Below, in pieces: positions 35,885 to 48,489 of a DNA stretch of 64,000 nt. Positions within the stretch are counted from its first letter, which is position 1. Each line of letters begins with the position of its first letter. This DNA is from Nipponacmea schrenckii (Eukaryota > Mollusca > Gastropoda > Lottiidae), in assembly GCA_030562195.1 (NCBI GenBank), contig CM060201.1:22456454-22520453 (forward strand), given 5' to 3'. The notes below the pieces were generated by a model. It saw only the letters and a list, made by a program, of their open reading frames with translations. It ran no database searches and had not been told where the DNA came from. The position numbers and the translations under genes were made by a program.

Positions 35885-36180
35885 AGACAGTTCACATAGC
35901 TTATAATGTTTATTTAGGTTTGTCCACTCAACAACCCTTTCAGAGAGTCCACATAGCTCATAATGTTTATTTAGGTATTTAGGTTTGACATCCCTTTCAG
36001 AGAGTCCACATAGCTCATAATGTTTATTTGGTATTTAGGTTTGACATCCCTTTCAGAGAGTCCACATAGCTCATAATGTTTATTTGGTATTTAGGTTTGA
36101 CATCCCTTTCAGAGAGTCCACATAGCTCATAATGTTTATTTGGTATTTAGGTTTGACATCCCTTTCAGAGAGTTCACATA
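35885..36180 (+). repeat. 64-bp family, shortened 54-bp variant, about 5 units
   Basis: Units carry GACATCCCTTTCAGAGAG, TCCACATAGCTCATAATG and TTTATTTGGTATTTAGGTTT. The GTCAACTCAG segment of the neighbouring array is missing, which accounts for the shorter period. Confidence 0.88.
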
Positions 36181-36830
36181 CTGTATAATTCCGAATATAG
36201 TGTGCAAGCATGTATAATACGCACCCTTGCCTCCGCGAAATCAGGGAAAATTAATTTACCCATATATAGTGCGCACCCCTTTTTGCGGCTAAAAAAGACT
36301 TTTAGTTGGCATTTTAGATAATCCAAATCTGTAGGACTGTTAATTTCAAATTAGGTTTATCAATAAGCTTTAGATTTAAAAACCATGATGGATGAAAGAG
36401 CTAGATGGGGGTGGGCTGTGTTAAGTATCGGGCCTGGGTGAGGCAGTCATCTGACTATCTCATTCATTCTTTCATGATGTCATCATTTCATTAATATTCA
36501 TTTATTCGTTCATGAATATTCATCATGTTCCATTGACTAGGATATCAATGACCAATTTTACACTCCTCTGACTCGGTGTAAATTAGGGTTAATTATTGAC
36601 TAGACTAGGCTCGGAATCTTCCTGAAAAAAATCAATAGCTGGTACCGATTAAATTCTCAACTTTCAGGGAATCTGTCACAATCTGTGTTGAATCATGTGT
36701 TGTAATACAGGCTAATATACAGTACATAATTCTTGTTTATTATTAAACTTAAAATAACTAGAAGTATATCAATATTAAAAAGAGCTACATGCACAACAAT
36801 TACGTGAACATACAACTATTGAAACGGCTA
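36181..36830. other. Intron 1 sequence
   Basis: AT-rich with short TTCATT repeats near 36460-36525; no gene signal. Confidence 0.5.
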
Positions 36831-36832
36831 TT

Positions 36833-37055
36833 GAAGATAGAAATATGTGATCATAGACAACTGAAATGTTTCTGAAGAAGGCATTTAACTGAAATATTAG
36901 ACAACAGAACAATAGTATATATTTTTAACATCTTAACTTTGGATAAGTAATAGAAGAATGAATAAAATGTGATCGTAAACTACTGAAGTGTTTCTGAAGA
37001 AGACATTTAGCCTAAACATTAGACAACAGGACAATAGTAGATATATATTTTAAAG
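36833..37055 (+). repeat. Two-unit direct repeat, about 115 bp
   Basis: CTGAA.TGTTTCTGAAGAAG followed by ATTAGACAACAG.ACAATAGTA occurs in both halves, with related GTGATC flanks. Confidence 0.65.
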
Positions 37056-38577
37056 TTTACTGAAAAATTTAAAAAGATCCATAAAACAGGAAATAAAATT
37101 AATCTGGCCTAGTAGAAATATAAACGAAATGCATAAATTCTATTAAAGTCTTTAAAAACATATTAAAACATGTATAAGGATAAGAACTGATAAAATCTCA
37201 GACCTCCAGGGAATCAAGATAAATCACGGGCCACACCCTACTGATAACTGACTTCTTAAGAACCTGTTATTATACCTATTACCTGGTTTATTCTATATTT
37301 ATACTGATATTTTTTCCTAACCTTAATTTCATCCAGTAATTTTTCAGGGATATTGATTACAATTTTATCTTGCCAGACAATCAGAACATCATTATTATCA
37401 TTATTTATTTAATCAAAACTTCAAACCTGGTATTAGCTGGCTAGTCTGAATGAACATTACTCTTCTTCTGTTAAAATTGAGTATGACTGAAGCACCTCAT
37501 CCCCACTTTCACCGTCTCCCCCTTCCCTCTCCCCCCCACCCCTTTTCATAAAATTGGTTGATTTGAATAGGTTTTTCGATGATAAAATCCAATGTTAATC
37601 AATGTTAGAAAGACAAACCCTCCAGGTTCAACTCTCCCTATAATACATCCCATCCCCCACCAATTTCCTAATAATACTATTTCCCCTTCCCCCTTATTCC
37701 CTGATGCCCAGTGTGCTGCAGACTGTGCATATTAACGACCCCTCGACAGTTGGAAATTGCAAAAGAGTAGGCTAGTGCCACTGTCCTGGCCAAATTTCCC
37801 TCATCCCACCAATTTACACCATAATTTAGCATGGAATAAAATTCACCCCCCCCCCTTTTATTCCCCTGTTACATTATCTTCCCCTTTTTAAAAAATAGTC
37901 TGAGTAAAAACACTTCCTCTTGGTCTGCTATAAAACTGTTATAACTGTTGTTCAAAGAATAAATTATAGTTTATCAATATCACTGACACGATTTCTTTAA
38001 TAAAATTGATTTTTTTTAGGTCTTTGATGCCAGATTTTACAGTCTATATTTCCCGAGAGAGATACTAGTACCAAACTATTACAGTGGTTTGTAATGAGTT
38101 GTACACTCAACGGTCAAAACACTAATTTTATAACATTTCTTGTTGTTAAAAGCAAGTTTGAGAAGGTGGATCTCTGTCAACTAGAAGCATTTCCATAAAG
38201 CCAATTAATAATTGTCAATAAATTGATTGTTAATTAACCACCTCTTACCCTTAATCTCTTAATTAAATAAATAAATTGACCGATAGTATTTGGTTGCTGT
38301 GAAATGAACTTGTAGTTTGGAAAATTGTTTATTTACGTCACTGACCTATACTTGATGCCCCTCAGAGTCTTCTTGTAACCGGTCATTTTGGCCAAAATCA
38401 TGAGCCCTGGTTCCTTAAGACAAAATGAAGCAATTGTTATCTATTTTAGATTTAAACCAAGCTGTTTATTTATGTTTGTGCCATGATTAATTACTTTTAC
38501 ATCATATTCTTCTATTTATATTAATACATTATCACTTTTACATGACCAGTTATATGGATTTGTCACACAAACTTAGT
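37056..38577. other. Intron 1 sequence with one SINE fragment
   Basis: C-rich tracts lie near 37500-37550 and 37840, and a family A fragment at 37700-37815. There is no exon. Confidence 0.5.
37700..37815 (+). mobile_element. SINE family A body fragment
   Basis: CAGTGTGCTGCAGACTGTGC, CCTCGACAGTTGGAAATTGC and CCACTGTCCTGGCCAAATTT match the body of the intact copy. Both ends are missing. Confidence 0.6.
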
Positions 38578-39990
38578 AAAACACTACCGTACTGTGTGTA
38601 ATAAAAGTTCCCTTAAAGTACACAATTTATTTTAATGAAGAAATCCACAAGAAATACTACTGTACTGTATGTAATAAAAGTTCCCTTAAAGTACACAATT
38701 TATTTTAATGAAGAAATCCACAAGAAATACTACTGTACTGTATGTAATAAAAGTTCCCTTAAAGTACACAATTTATTTTAATGAAGAAATCCACAAGAAT
38801 ACTACTGTACTGTATGTAATAAAAGTTCCCTTAAAGTACACAATTTGTTTGAATGAAGAAATCCACAAGAAATACTACTGTACTGTTTGTAATAAAAATT
38901 CCTTTAAAGTACACAATTTATTTTAATGAAGAAATACATACCTGTACTGTATGTAATAAAAGTTCCCTTAAAGTACACAATTTATTTTAATGAAGAAATC
39001 CACAAGAAATACTACTGTACTGTATGTAATAAAAGTTCCCTTAAAGTACACAATTTATTTTAATGAAGAAATCCACAAGAAATACTACTGTACTGTATGT
39101 AATAAAAGTTCCCTTAAAGTACACAATTTATTTTAATGAAGAAATCCACAAGAAATACTACTGTACTGTATGTAATAAAAGTTCCCTTAAAGTACACAAT
39201 TTATTTTAATGAAGAAATCCACAAGAAATACTACTGTACTTATGTAATAAAAGTTCCCTTAAAGTACACAATTTAGTTTTAATGAAGAAATACAAAATAC
39301 TGTACTGATGTAATAAAAGTTCCCTTAAAGTACACAATTTTTTTAATGAAGAAATCCACAAGATAATACTACTGTACTGTATGTAATAAAATTCCTTAAA
39401 GTACACAATTTATTTAATGAAGAAATCCACAAGAATACTACTGTACTGTATGTAATAAAAGTTCCCTTAAAGTACACAATTTATTTTAATGAAGAAATCC
39501 ACAAGAAATACTACTGTCCTGTTGTAATAAAATCCCTTAAAGTACACAATTTATTTTAATGAAGAAATCCACAAGAAATACTACTGACTGTATGTAATAA
39601 AAGTTCCTTAAAGTACACAATTTATTTTAATGAAGAAATCCACAAGAATACTACTTACTGTATGTAATAAAAGTTACTTAAAGTACACAATTTATTTTAA
39701 TGAAGAAATCCACAAGATTATACTACTGTACTGTATGTAATAAAATGTCTCCCTTAAAGTACACAATTTTTTAATGAAGAAATCCACAAGAATACTACTG
39801 TACTGTATGTAATAAAAGTTCCCTTAAAGTACACAATTTATTTTAATGAAGAAATCCACAAGAATACTACTGTACTGTATGTAATAAAATGTCCCAAGTA
39901 CACAATTTATTTAATGAAGAAATCCACAAGATATACTACTGTATGTAATAAAATTCGTTGTCACAATTTATTTTATGGAAATCTCCTAAG
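38578..39990 (+). repeat. 73-bp minisatellite, about 19 units
   Basis: Unit landmarks are GTACACAATTTATTTTAATG, AAGAAATCCACAAGAAATAC, TACTGTACTGTATGTAATAA and AAGTTCCCTTAAA. The first and central units are near identical; indels accumulate after 39200 and the array fades by 40080. Confidence 0.92.
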
Positions 39991-41234
39991 ATAAACATAT
40001 ATGTTGTATAAAAGTTCAAAAACACAATTTATATTCATCAATAAGAACAAGTTACTACATGTATGTATTAATATTCTTAGAATTCACAAGTTTTTTTCAA
40101 CTGGAATAAGTTAATGACTCAATAAAATCAAAGTAAAATTTTCAATAAGGACTAGATAAGACATTGTTAAATTCCAGAAGGTTCCACATATTATTTATTT
40201 AGTGAACTTTCGGCAACTGATAATGGACATAAAACATTAAGTTCTGAAAAATGAAAAAAGCCAATCATATTGGTATATGTATGCATGTCCAAAATAATGA
40301 TTGAATTCTTAGCTTCAGAAATCAAGACTCATTCGAAATAAGAAGACTCTTATAAATTTTGATTAATGACTTGTAAATATTGTTTAGAAAGGTAAAGTTA
40401 TCATAACAATACGTATATTGATGGCTTTCAACATTTAATTCCGCATATTTTTTTTAATTTTTAAAAATGAAAAAAAAATTTGGTATATTACATGCATGTC
40501 ACAAAATAATGTAGGTTTTTCTCTGTTAGACTGTCAATATCCAAGGGTGCTCACTCCCGTAAACTTGGACAGTTCATTATTCATCATATTCTTAATATGC
40601 ACATAATTCTGTACACAATTATTTTTGAAGGCTCAAGTTTTATCAGTGAACTGTGAATACTGTTACTGATTAATTTAGCTATAAAATTCTTGTTTCTGAG
40701 ACTAACGTTTGATTTTGTCATGATAGGCTAAATTGTCTCTTTAATAAAATCAAAATATCATAAAAAAAAAGTGTTATATTATTTGTTAATCAATTTAAAT
40801 AACCAGCCAATCAGACAGCTTGTGCACTAAACATATTTTCAGTTAAGTTTCTTTGAATTACCCCTGGTTTTTGCTCAGATCCGTTGATTGTGTAACTCTA
40901 GATCAAATGATATATGGATGATTTTCACAAGGCGTTCAATAAACCATCTTTATATTCTCAGTATAAGACAGTTACAGCAGAATTGATTATATTCTGAGAA
41001 ATTCCAGGCAACCTGGTGCCATGTGACCCAGTATAATTCAAGCTGATGAAGGAAAAAAAGGGCTCCACATCATATTTTTTATGTAACTGATATCACTAAT
41101 GATGATGGCCATGGGATTGTTCTGGAATAGCATCATCATATATGTGATGTTTGTTGAACTTCTTTTAAATATAAAGAAATCGATTCAATATCAAAATTTT
41201 AATTTTGTCCATGTTTGTTTTATAAAGAAAATTA
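39991..41234. other. Intron 1 sequence
   Basis: Decaying remnants of the 73-bp array up to about 40080, then AT-rich single-copy sequence with no exon. Confidence 0.5.
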
Positions 41235-42200
41235 TCACAAACATAGTGATGTCTGTAGTAAATCTTTTATAAAAATGAAAGCACAGGAAAGATGTACAGA
41301 AGGTGACGAATTATTCTTTAAAACCTTTAATAAGTGATGCTTGTAGTAAATCTTTTATTAGAATAAAATAACAGGGAGGATGGACAGAGGATGTTAAATA
41401 ATCATTTAAAGCCTTTAATAAGTGATGCTTGTAGTAAATCTTTTATTAGAATAAAAGAACAGGGAGGATGGACAGAAGATGATGAATAATCCTTTATAAC
41501 CTTTAATAAGTGATGCTTGTAGTAAATCTTTTATTAGAATAAAAGAACAGGAAGATGGACAGAAGATAATGAATAATCCTTTAAAACATTTAATAAGTGA
41601 TGCTTGTTGTAAATCTTTTATTAGAATAAAAAAGGGAGGATGGACAGAAGATGATGAATAATCCTTTAAAACCTTTAATAAGTGATGCTTGTAGTAAATC
41701 TTTTATTAGAATAAAAGAACAGGGATGATGGATGGAAGATGATGAATAATCCTTTAAAACCTTTAATAAGTGATGCTTGTAGTAAATCTTTTATAAGAAT
41801 AAAGTAACAGGGAGGATGGACACAGGATGATGAATAATCCTTTAAGACCTTGAATAAGTGATGCTTGTAGTAAATCTTTTATAAAATAAAGAACAGGGAG
41901 GATGGACAGGAGATGAATAATCCTTTAAACTTAATAAGTGATGCTTGTAGTAAATCTTTTATAAGAATAAGTAACAGGGAGGATGGACACAGGATGATGA
42001 ATAATCCTTTAAGACCTTGAATAAGTGATGCTTGAAGTAAATCTTTTATTAGAATAAAAGAACAGGGAGGATGAACGGAGAATGTTTAATAATCAATCTA
42101 AAATAAAATAGACAGGTCTAATGGCCAGTGAATAAATAATCCTCATAAGCATTTGATCAAAATAAAACAAGTGATGTTTGTAGTAAATCATTTAATGATT
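41235..42200 (+). repeat. 88-bp minisatellite, about 10-11 units
   Basis: Unit landmarks are GTGATGCTTGTAGTAAATCT, TTTATTAGAATAAAAGAACA, GGGAGGATGGACAGAAGATG and AATAATCCTTTAAAACC. Confidence 0.9.
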
Positions 42201-42604
42201 CGATATCTTACTTCAATTCTCACCTTTGAGAAATGAGCACTTAGGTTCTGTCTCGATATATACCCATGTAACGCAAATTTCTAGCCTACAGCTTTCTTAG
42301 ATGAACAACTTTTTAAGAATCTTGTTTGGAAAGATTTAACGTTCTAGCATTCCCAAGATCTCCCGTAAGGGTATCAGAAAAGTTGTTCTGTTGATATAGT
42401 ACCCATGTAGATGGTTCCAAGTACCTGTGACCAGGAACCTTATTCTCAAAAATTGAACTTAAGATGATTTTAGAGTTCTAGTCATCTGATTGGTCGATCA
42501 CTAAAACCAATTTCAAAATTTAGTTTTGTTATCCAATCAGATTACTGTATTTCTTAAAATCTGGATTTTGTTTTGTATAAAATAACATATAAAATATAAC
42601 TTAC
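42201..42604. other. Intron 1, 5' end
   Basis: Single-copy sequence between the 88-bp array and the donor of coding exon 1. Confidence 0.5.
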
Positions 42605-42672
42605 TTTGGCAGCCAGAGGGACTTCTCCCTGCTGTTAGAAACAGGACCAGTTCTCGGTACATCCCCGCCCAT
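42605..42672 (-). CDS. HVCN1: Hv1-like proton channel, coding exon 1 (N-terminus)
   Basis: This is the proposed first coding exon of a voltage-gated proton channel, encoding the cytoplasmic N-terminus. It starts at ATG 42672 and gives MGGDVPRTGPVSNSREKSLW followed by LP and the first two bases of Lys23. The donor is GTAAGT (42604-42599), leaving phase 2, which joins exactly to the exon at 32950. An in-frame TAA lies 43 bases upstream (42717-42715) with only a weak AG between, so this ATG is the likely start. Only about 34 residues precede S1, against roughly 100 in human Hv1. The charged residues running into FRKRGEKILHSK across the splice resemble the basic pre-S1 stretch of Hv1 proteins. 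A 68-codon ORF in another frame (42841-42635) overlaps the start. An upstream coding exon using another acceptor cannot be excluded. Confidence 0.62.
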
Positions 42673-44830
42673 TAAAAGGGTTTCTGGGTATTTCGTAGAC
42701 AAGATTGACCAGTTTTATCCACTCAGCTTTTTGCGTCCAGTCTTTCGGTAAATCCAATGTGTGTTTATAATCCAGATCATTGCTGCCAGGCGTTCGTTGG
42801 TTCGTTAAAGCCGTTTTGGAAACACAAATCTTTGTGGTCATCGAGTTACGAAGATTTCAGAACCTCCTTCTCCAAGTTTCCTTTCATCAAAATAATCAAA
42901 CAGTTTCAGTCATATTTAGATTATCCTCAAATCCATGATCACGTTTTACACATTCAATACACAGAAAACTTTAACGTTGCTAAGGAAACGGATCCTAATT
43001 GGATATTAAAACAACTTTTTTTTTTTTTTGAAAACTGATATTATTGGTTATATCCTAGGCAGTACTAATGAAGATTATTGAAAATATCTTTAAAAAGTTT
43101 CTTTCACTTTATCACCACATTGCAAAAGAAAATTCCAATTTTTGATGGTGGTTGGACTCACTGGGGGCACAATAAAATATTTTATTGCAGTATCGACTGT
43201 ATCCTTGGTGCTTTGATCTTTGATGGAAGCGTTACTTTCTTTAGATCATAAAAAATACTACTTCACTAGCAGATTCTTTTAAAAGTTCCAGCTTTTTCAG
43301 GAATTGGTCTTTTGTCAGTAGTAACCTTATTTATTTAACAAAAGAACATGTACAAGATTGACAGAATTAAAACCAACTGGCATGAAAAATGTTTGATTTA
43401 CATTTGTAAAGAAATCAGACACAATGGCGCCATATTTTTCAGTTCGTTCATTCAAATCTCGGCTCAACAATAAGTTATAATGCAGTTTAATCACTCCATC
43501 GACTGGCAACTTTAAGTAATACCCTTTCAAAATCAATCACACAAAACATAACTTTTAATAGAAAAACACAATAAATATGTTGCTATGGTAACAGCCAAAT
43601 TAAAAAACAGGAATATCAGGGTTACTAGCCTGAGATTAGGAGCGATTCCAACTTTGATTTTTTTTCCAAAACAAGGATTTTAAAAGTAATCAGAATAAAT
43701 CTGTAAAAACCGTCAAGCCTTTTAATCAAAGTTCAGTCCAATTTCTCTCTAATCTCTGATCGTTTTCAAAACTCAGGAATTTCAAATCAACTTTTCTCTT
43801 CCATTTCCGGCTTTCAAAATCAATTTGAATCTGAAATACAAAAATAGAAATAAATAATTTTTTTGTTCACCTTTCTATATGAGATTTGTTATATTGAGAA
43901 AAGTACATGTAATGATCTAGCACGGATTCAAATCTTTCGATATATTTTATATGGTAAAACACAATGTTTAACTGTATCACTAAAAGCTGAAAATATATAA
44001 CTCAATCAGGGCTGTTGATTTTACTGTATTTGCCAGTCATGTCTGATTGGAGTTCCACAATGACTGACTGCAAATTTTATATTTAGGACATTTTCTAAGC
44101 AAATCTGCAGAATCTTTTGCAGTTTTTATTCTTGATTATTTGATCATTTTACATGAAAGAATTGCCTGTGGCTCTCTGGAAAAGTTTGCTGCCCTTCCTC
44201 CATCCCCATACCTATTTTTTTTCTCAAAATTCACTACGTCTATAAATCCTAGGACAGATAATAATTCTTTCAGTAGTTTTTAACATTTGGCTATGAAACA
44301 ATTCTATCCAATAAAAATTTAGATGCCCAAAACCCCTCTTACAAAATATTTGCCTCCTACGACTTCTCCCCCCCCCACCCCCTCCACATAGATATTTAGA
44401 TTATCCATTGGATAATGTTGCCCTCGGAGACCCAGGGTTAGCTAGCTAGAGGTCTGATTAGAGTTACTACACAAGCTGAAAATTTCCCTTATTGTACACT
44501 GCCTGGTATCTTCAGACTTTATTAACAAGACATATAAGCTATATGATTAAAGCCTGTTATAGAGACAAGTATAAAAATGAAACTATAAGAAAGAGATCAG
44601 GGTGGAGTAATTAATCAATATTATTATTGTAGTATATCATTACTTCATTAACATCATTACTAATTACTGTTTAATTAAATACACCCTGCCACACTCAGAT
44701 TTTAACTAACCCAGTATTCATTGTTTAATTAAACAAAGTGTCCAGGGCCAGTATTTATGGGATTTAGTATAAATCTATTGCAAAAAAAAAAATCAAAAGG
44801 TACTGGTATCAGAATTGATTTTAATATGAG
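42673..44830. other. Upstream of the first coding exon; probable 5' UTR then non-coding
   Basis: Directly upstream of the ATG the minus strand carries an overlapping 68-codon frame. Short minus-strand frames at 43327-43536 and 43730-43830 (after an acceptor-like TGTATTTCAG) resemble no family I know and are broken by stops. SINE debris lies near 44480-44525. Confidence 0.4.
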
Positions 44831-44834
44831 ATAG

Positions 44835-45870
44835 ATTTGACACTCCATCCCCCTCCAATTTTCCACTATCAACCCTCACACCCTTCCTCACCCCTTGTTC
44901 CATTATCAACCCCCCCCCTCCTCTGGTCCATTATCAACCCTCACCACTCCACTGTTCCATTATCAACCCTTCATCACCCTATCCTCACCCCTTGTTCCAT
45001 TATCAACCCCCCCCTCCTCTGGTCCATTATCAACCCTCACCCCTCCACTGTTCCATTATCAACCCTCACACCCTTCCTTGTTCCATTATGAACCCTACAC
45101 CACTCCCTGTTCCATTATCAACCCTCACCCCCTCCTCTGTTCCATTATCAACCCTCACCCCTCCCCTGTTCCATTATCAACCCTCACCCCTCCCTCTGTT
45201 CCATTATCAACCCTCACCCCCTCCCCTGTTCCATTATCAACCCCTCACCCCTCCCTCTGTTCCATTATAAACCCTCACCCCTCCCCTGTTCCATTATCAA
45301 CCCTCACCCCCTTCCTTCTTTCATTATCAACCCTCACCTCCCCCTCTGTTCCATTATAAACCCTCACCCCTCCTTCTGTTCCATTATCAACCCTCACCTC
45401 CTCCCCTGTTCCATTATCAACCCTCACCCCCTTCCTTCTTTCATTATCAACCCTCACCTCCCCCCTCTGTTCCATTATCAACCCTCACCTCCCTCCTCTG
45501 TTCCATTATCAACCAACTCACCTCCCCCCCTGTTCCATTATAACCCTCACCCTCCCCCTCTGTTCCATTATCAACCCTCACCTCCCACCTCTGTTCCATT
45601 ATCAACCCTCACCTCCCACCTCTGTTCCATTATCAACCCTCACCCCCCCTCTGTTCCATTATCAACCCTCACCTCCCACCTGTTCCATTATCAACCCTCA
45701 CCCCTCCCTCTGTTCCATTATCAACCCTCACCCCTCCCTTTCATTATCAACCCTCACCCCCCCTTGTTCCATTATCAACCCTCACCCCCTCCTCTGTTCC
45801 ATTATCAACCCTCCCTCCCCTGTTCCATTATCAACCCTCACCTCCTTCCCCTGTTCCATTATCAACCAAA
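44835..45870 (+). repeat. About 30-bp C-rich minisatellite, about 33 units
   Basis: Units are variations on TTCCATTATCAACCCTCACC plus CCCTCCTCTG. The plus strand is almost free of G, so all apparent frames (rich in Pro, Leu, Ser and Thr) are compositional artefacts. Confidence 0.92.
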
Positions 45871-46734
45871 CATATATAATAGTGTACAAACTAAAGACTA
45901 GTGATTAATGCATTGAGAATCTTTGATCAGTGAGCAATTCGATTGATCTCTCCAGAATGAAAGTTCATCTTCCTCAATTCTCATCAGATCTCTCCTTTGA
46001 TTCTCCCTCAATTAGTATAAATCTTATCTAATGACAAACAGTGCTGGGAGTTCACTTTCTCTTTAAGACAAAAACAAATTTCTTCAGTGCATGTTGAATG
46101 TTATTGTATTAACTATACATGAAGCTCCGAGGCTGGGTGCCAAAATCGTCCTAATTGTCTTTATTTTTAATTAGTTCATCATCTGATCTTTGATTTGTTT
46201 TTGTTTCAGCCTTGATTACTTGAACAATTAGATGTCTTAAATTACATTTTAATTTTATACTTGTACAAATACCTTATGACAAACCCAAGTTATCTGACGA
46301 ACCCAAGTTACTAGTATACAATAAACCCCAAGTGTTAATAGTTAATATATATCGTTTTGTAACTTGTAGGTTTGTAATTATACCCCACCGCTCTGTGTTC
46401 ATACTTTGACTGGTAAATCTATATATCTTCAAGGTTCCTGAAAAGTTGCCAGAAAACCTTTTAATAATTATTGGATCCGAAAATAAATTAATCTTAAGCT
46501 GGGTCCCATCTTCTTATATTTAGTCCCAAAACATAAGTCTTGTGGGCTATCACTGGCTGGGCATGCTGACCCTTCCTGTACACCTTACATCACTTTGTTG
46601 TTGATTTGTTATCTGTAAGTTTACATTATACTACAAGGGGTGGGGATGAGTCTAATCGACTCTAATCATTAATATCTTACGATCCAACCCCCTCATTCTA
46701 TGTTCATGAATTAGGATAATTTGGTTGAAGGTGT
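45871..46734. other. Single-copy intergenic sequence
   Basis: AT-rich; nothing recognisable. Confidence 0.5.
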
Positions 46735-47215
46735 TATAAGAGATACTCTCCTATAGAAGTACTGGCCAAGGTCACAAGAAGCACTAGCCTGGATCACAAG
46801 TATTAGATGTTATAAGTGATACCCTCCTATAGAAGCACTGGCCTAGGTCACAAGTATAAGGTGTTATAAAAGATACTCTCCTATAGAAGCACTGGACTAG
46901 GTCACAAGTATTAGGTGTTATAAAAGATACTCTACTATAGAAGCACTGGCCTAGGACACAAGTATAAGGTGTTATAAGAGATACTCCCCTATAAAGGCAC
47001 TGGCCTAGGTCACAAGTATAAGGTGTTATAAGAGATACTCCCCTATAGAAGCACTGGTCTATGTCACAAGTATTAGGTGTTATAAGAGATACTCCCCTAT
47101 AGAAGCACTGGTCTAGGTCACAAGTATTAAGTGTTATAAGAGATATTCTCCTATAGAAGCACTGGGCTGGGTCACAAGTATAAAGTGTTATAAGAGATAA
47201 TCTCCTATAGTAGCA
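46735..47215 (-). repeat. 54-bp minisatellite, about 9 units
   Basis: Plus-strand landmarks are TAAGAGATACTCCCCTATAG, AAGCACTGGCCTAGGTCACA and AGTATAAGGTGTTA. Fifty-four bases are 18 codons, so a 154-codon minus frame stays open; the residues simply repeat and it is not a gene. Confidence 0.9.
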
Positions 47216-47424
47216 ATTCTTCTTTGTAAAAAGAAAACCTCTGATCACCCTAGAAATGTCTGAAATTACCTATAGAACCCTGTGGAAGTCAATAGGCCAA
47301 TGATATTTTTTCTAATCCAATTTAATTCACCACAAGATATTTATCTATTATTTATCATCATCTATTTATAGTTATTTTTCTTATCACAATTAAAATCACA
47401 ACTGGTTCCTAATTACTAATACTA

Positions 47425-48040
47425 TGTTTACAGGTAGTAAAACTAATAGTTTACAGGTGTTAAAACTAATAGTTTACAGGTAGTAAAACTAATAGTTTAC
47501 AGGTAGTAAAACTAACAGTTTACAGGTAGTAAAACTAACAGTTTACAGGTAGTAAAACTAATAGTTTACAGGTAGTAAAACTAACAGTTTACAGGTAGTA
47601 AAACTAACAGTTTACAGGTAAAAGTAAAACTAATAGTTTACAGGTAGTAAAACTAATAGTTTACAGGTAGTAAAACTAATAGTTACAGGTAGTAAAACTA
47701 ATAGTTTACAGGTAGTAAAACTAATAGTTTACAGGTAGTAAAACTAATAGTTTACAGGTAGTAAAACTAATAGTTTACAGGTAGTAAAACTAATAGTTTA
47801 CAGGTAGTAAAACTAATAGTTTACAGGTAGTAAAACTAATAGTTTACAGGTAGTAAAACTAATAGTTTACAGGTAGTAAAACTAATAGTTTACAGGTGGT
47901 AAAACTAATAGTTTACAGGTAGTAAAACTAATAGTTTACAGGTAGTAAAACTAATAGTTTACAGGTAGTAAAACTAATAGTTTACAGGTAGTAAAACTAA
48001 TAGTTTACAGGTAGTAAAACTAATAGTTTACAAGTGGTAA
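47425..48040 (+). repeat. 23-bp minisatellite, about 27 units, very homogeneous
   Basis: Units of CTAATAGTTTACAGGTAG + TAAAA, with only CTAACAG and GGTGT/GGTGG variants and two indels in 600 bases. It is the most uniform array in the window. Confidence 0.92.
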
Positions 48041-48489
48041 AAATTATATTTTACTGTAAAAATTGTTTTTGTGAACATGTAAATATTACAATATGAATTT
48101 TCGATTTTTTATTCAGAAATGTCTAAGTAAAATTAGATAAAATCGTTTCAATATTTGTATCAAAAGACATAAAAGAAACAAGTTGAATGGAAAGCGTAAA
48201 ATTGAATTAAGGCACAATATTGGCCAACAAATAAAGGATATTATATCAGGTAATGTGATTATAGTTTTGATTATTATTGCATTATAGTCCCAATGTTTTA
48301 GATAAAATCACAGTCATTTACAAATAATGATCATCTACATTAAAATAAATTGCTTTATTTTCTAAAACATAGGGTAATACATGTATTTACTGATAAAAGT
48401 ACAGTCAGATGTACATTTATTTTGTTAGACAAGATCTGCTAATCTGTTCTTGTAAACTTAAATTACATTTTTAATTTTGTTACAAATAC
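48041..48489. other. Single-copy intergenic sequence
   Basis: AT-rich spacer between two arrays; no gene. Confidence 0.5.

Noticed and set aside
42757..43038. 93-codon plus-strand frame
   Set aside because: It is antisense to the proposed exon and its upstream region, ends in a poly-Phe stretch from a T run, and matches no family I know.
43327..43536. Minus frame GYYLKLPVDGVIKLHYN and following
   Set aside because: No recognisable domain, no fitting splice sites, non-ATG start; neighbouring frames full of stops.
44837..45481. Pro/Leu/Ser/Thr-rich frames
   Set aside because: C-rich minisatellite with almost no G, so stops are rare.
46784..47248. 154-codon minus frame with repeated CDLGQCFYRRVSLITPYT-like residues
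   Set aside because: Fifty-four-base repeat unit read in frame. It looks protein-like only because the period is a multiple of three.
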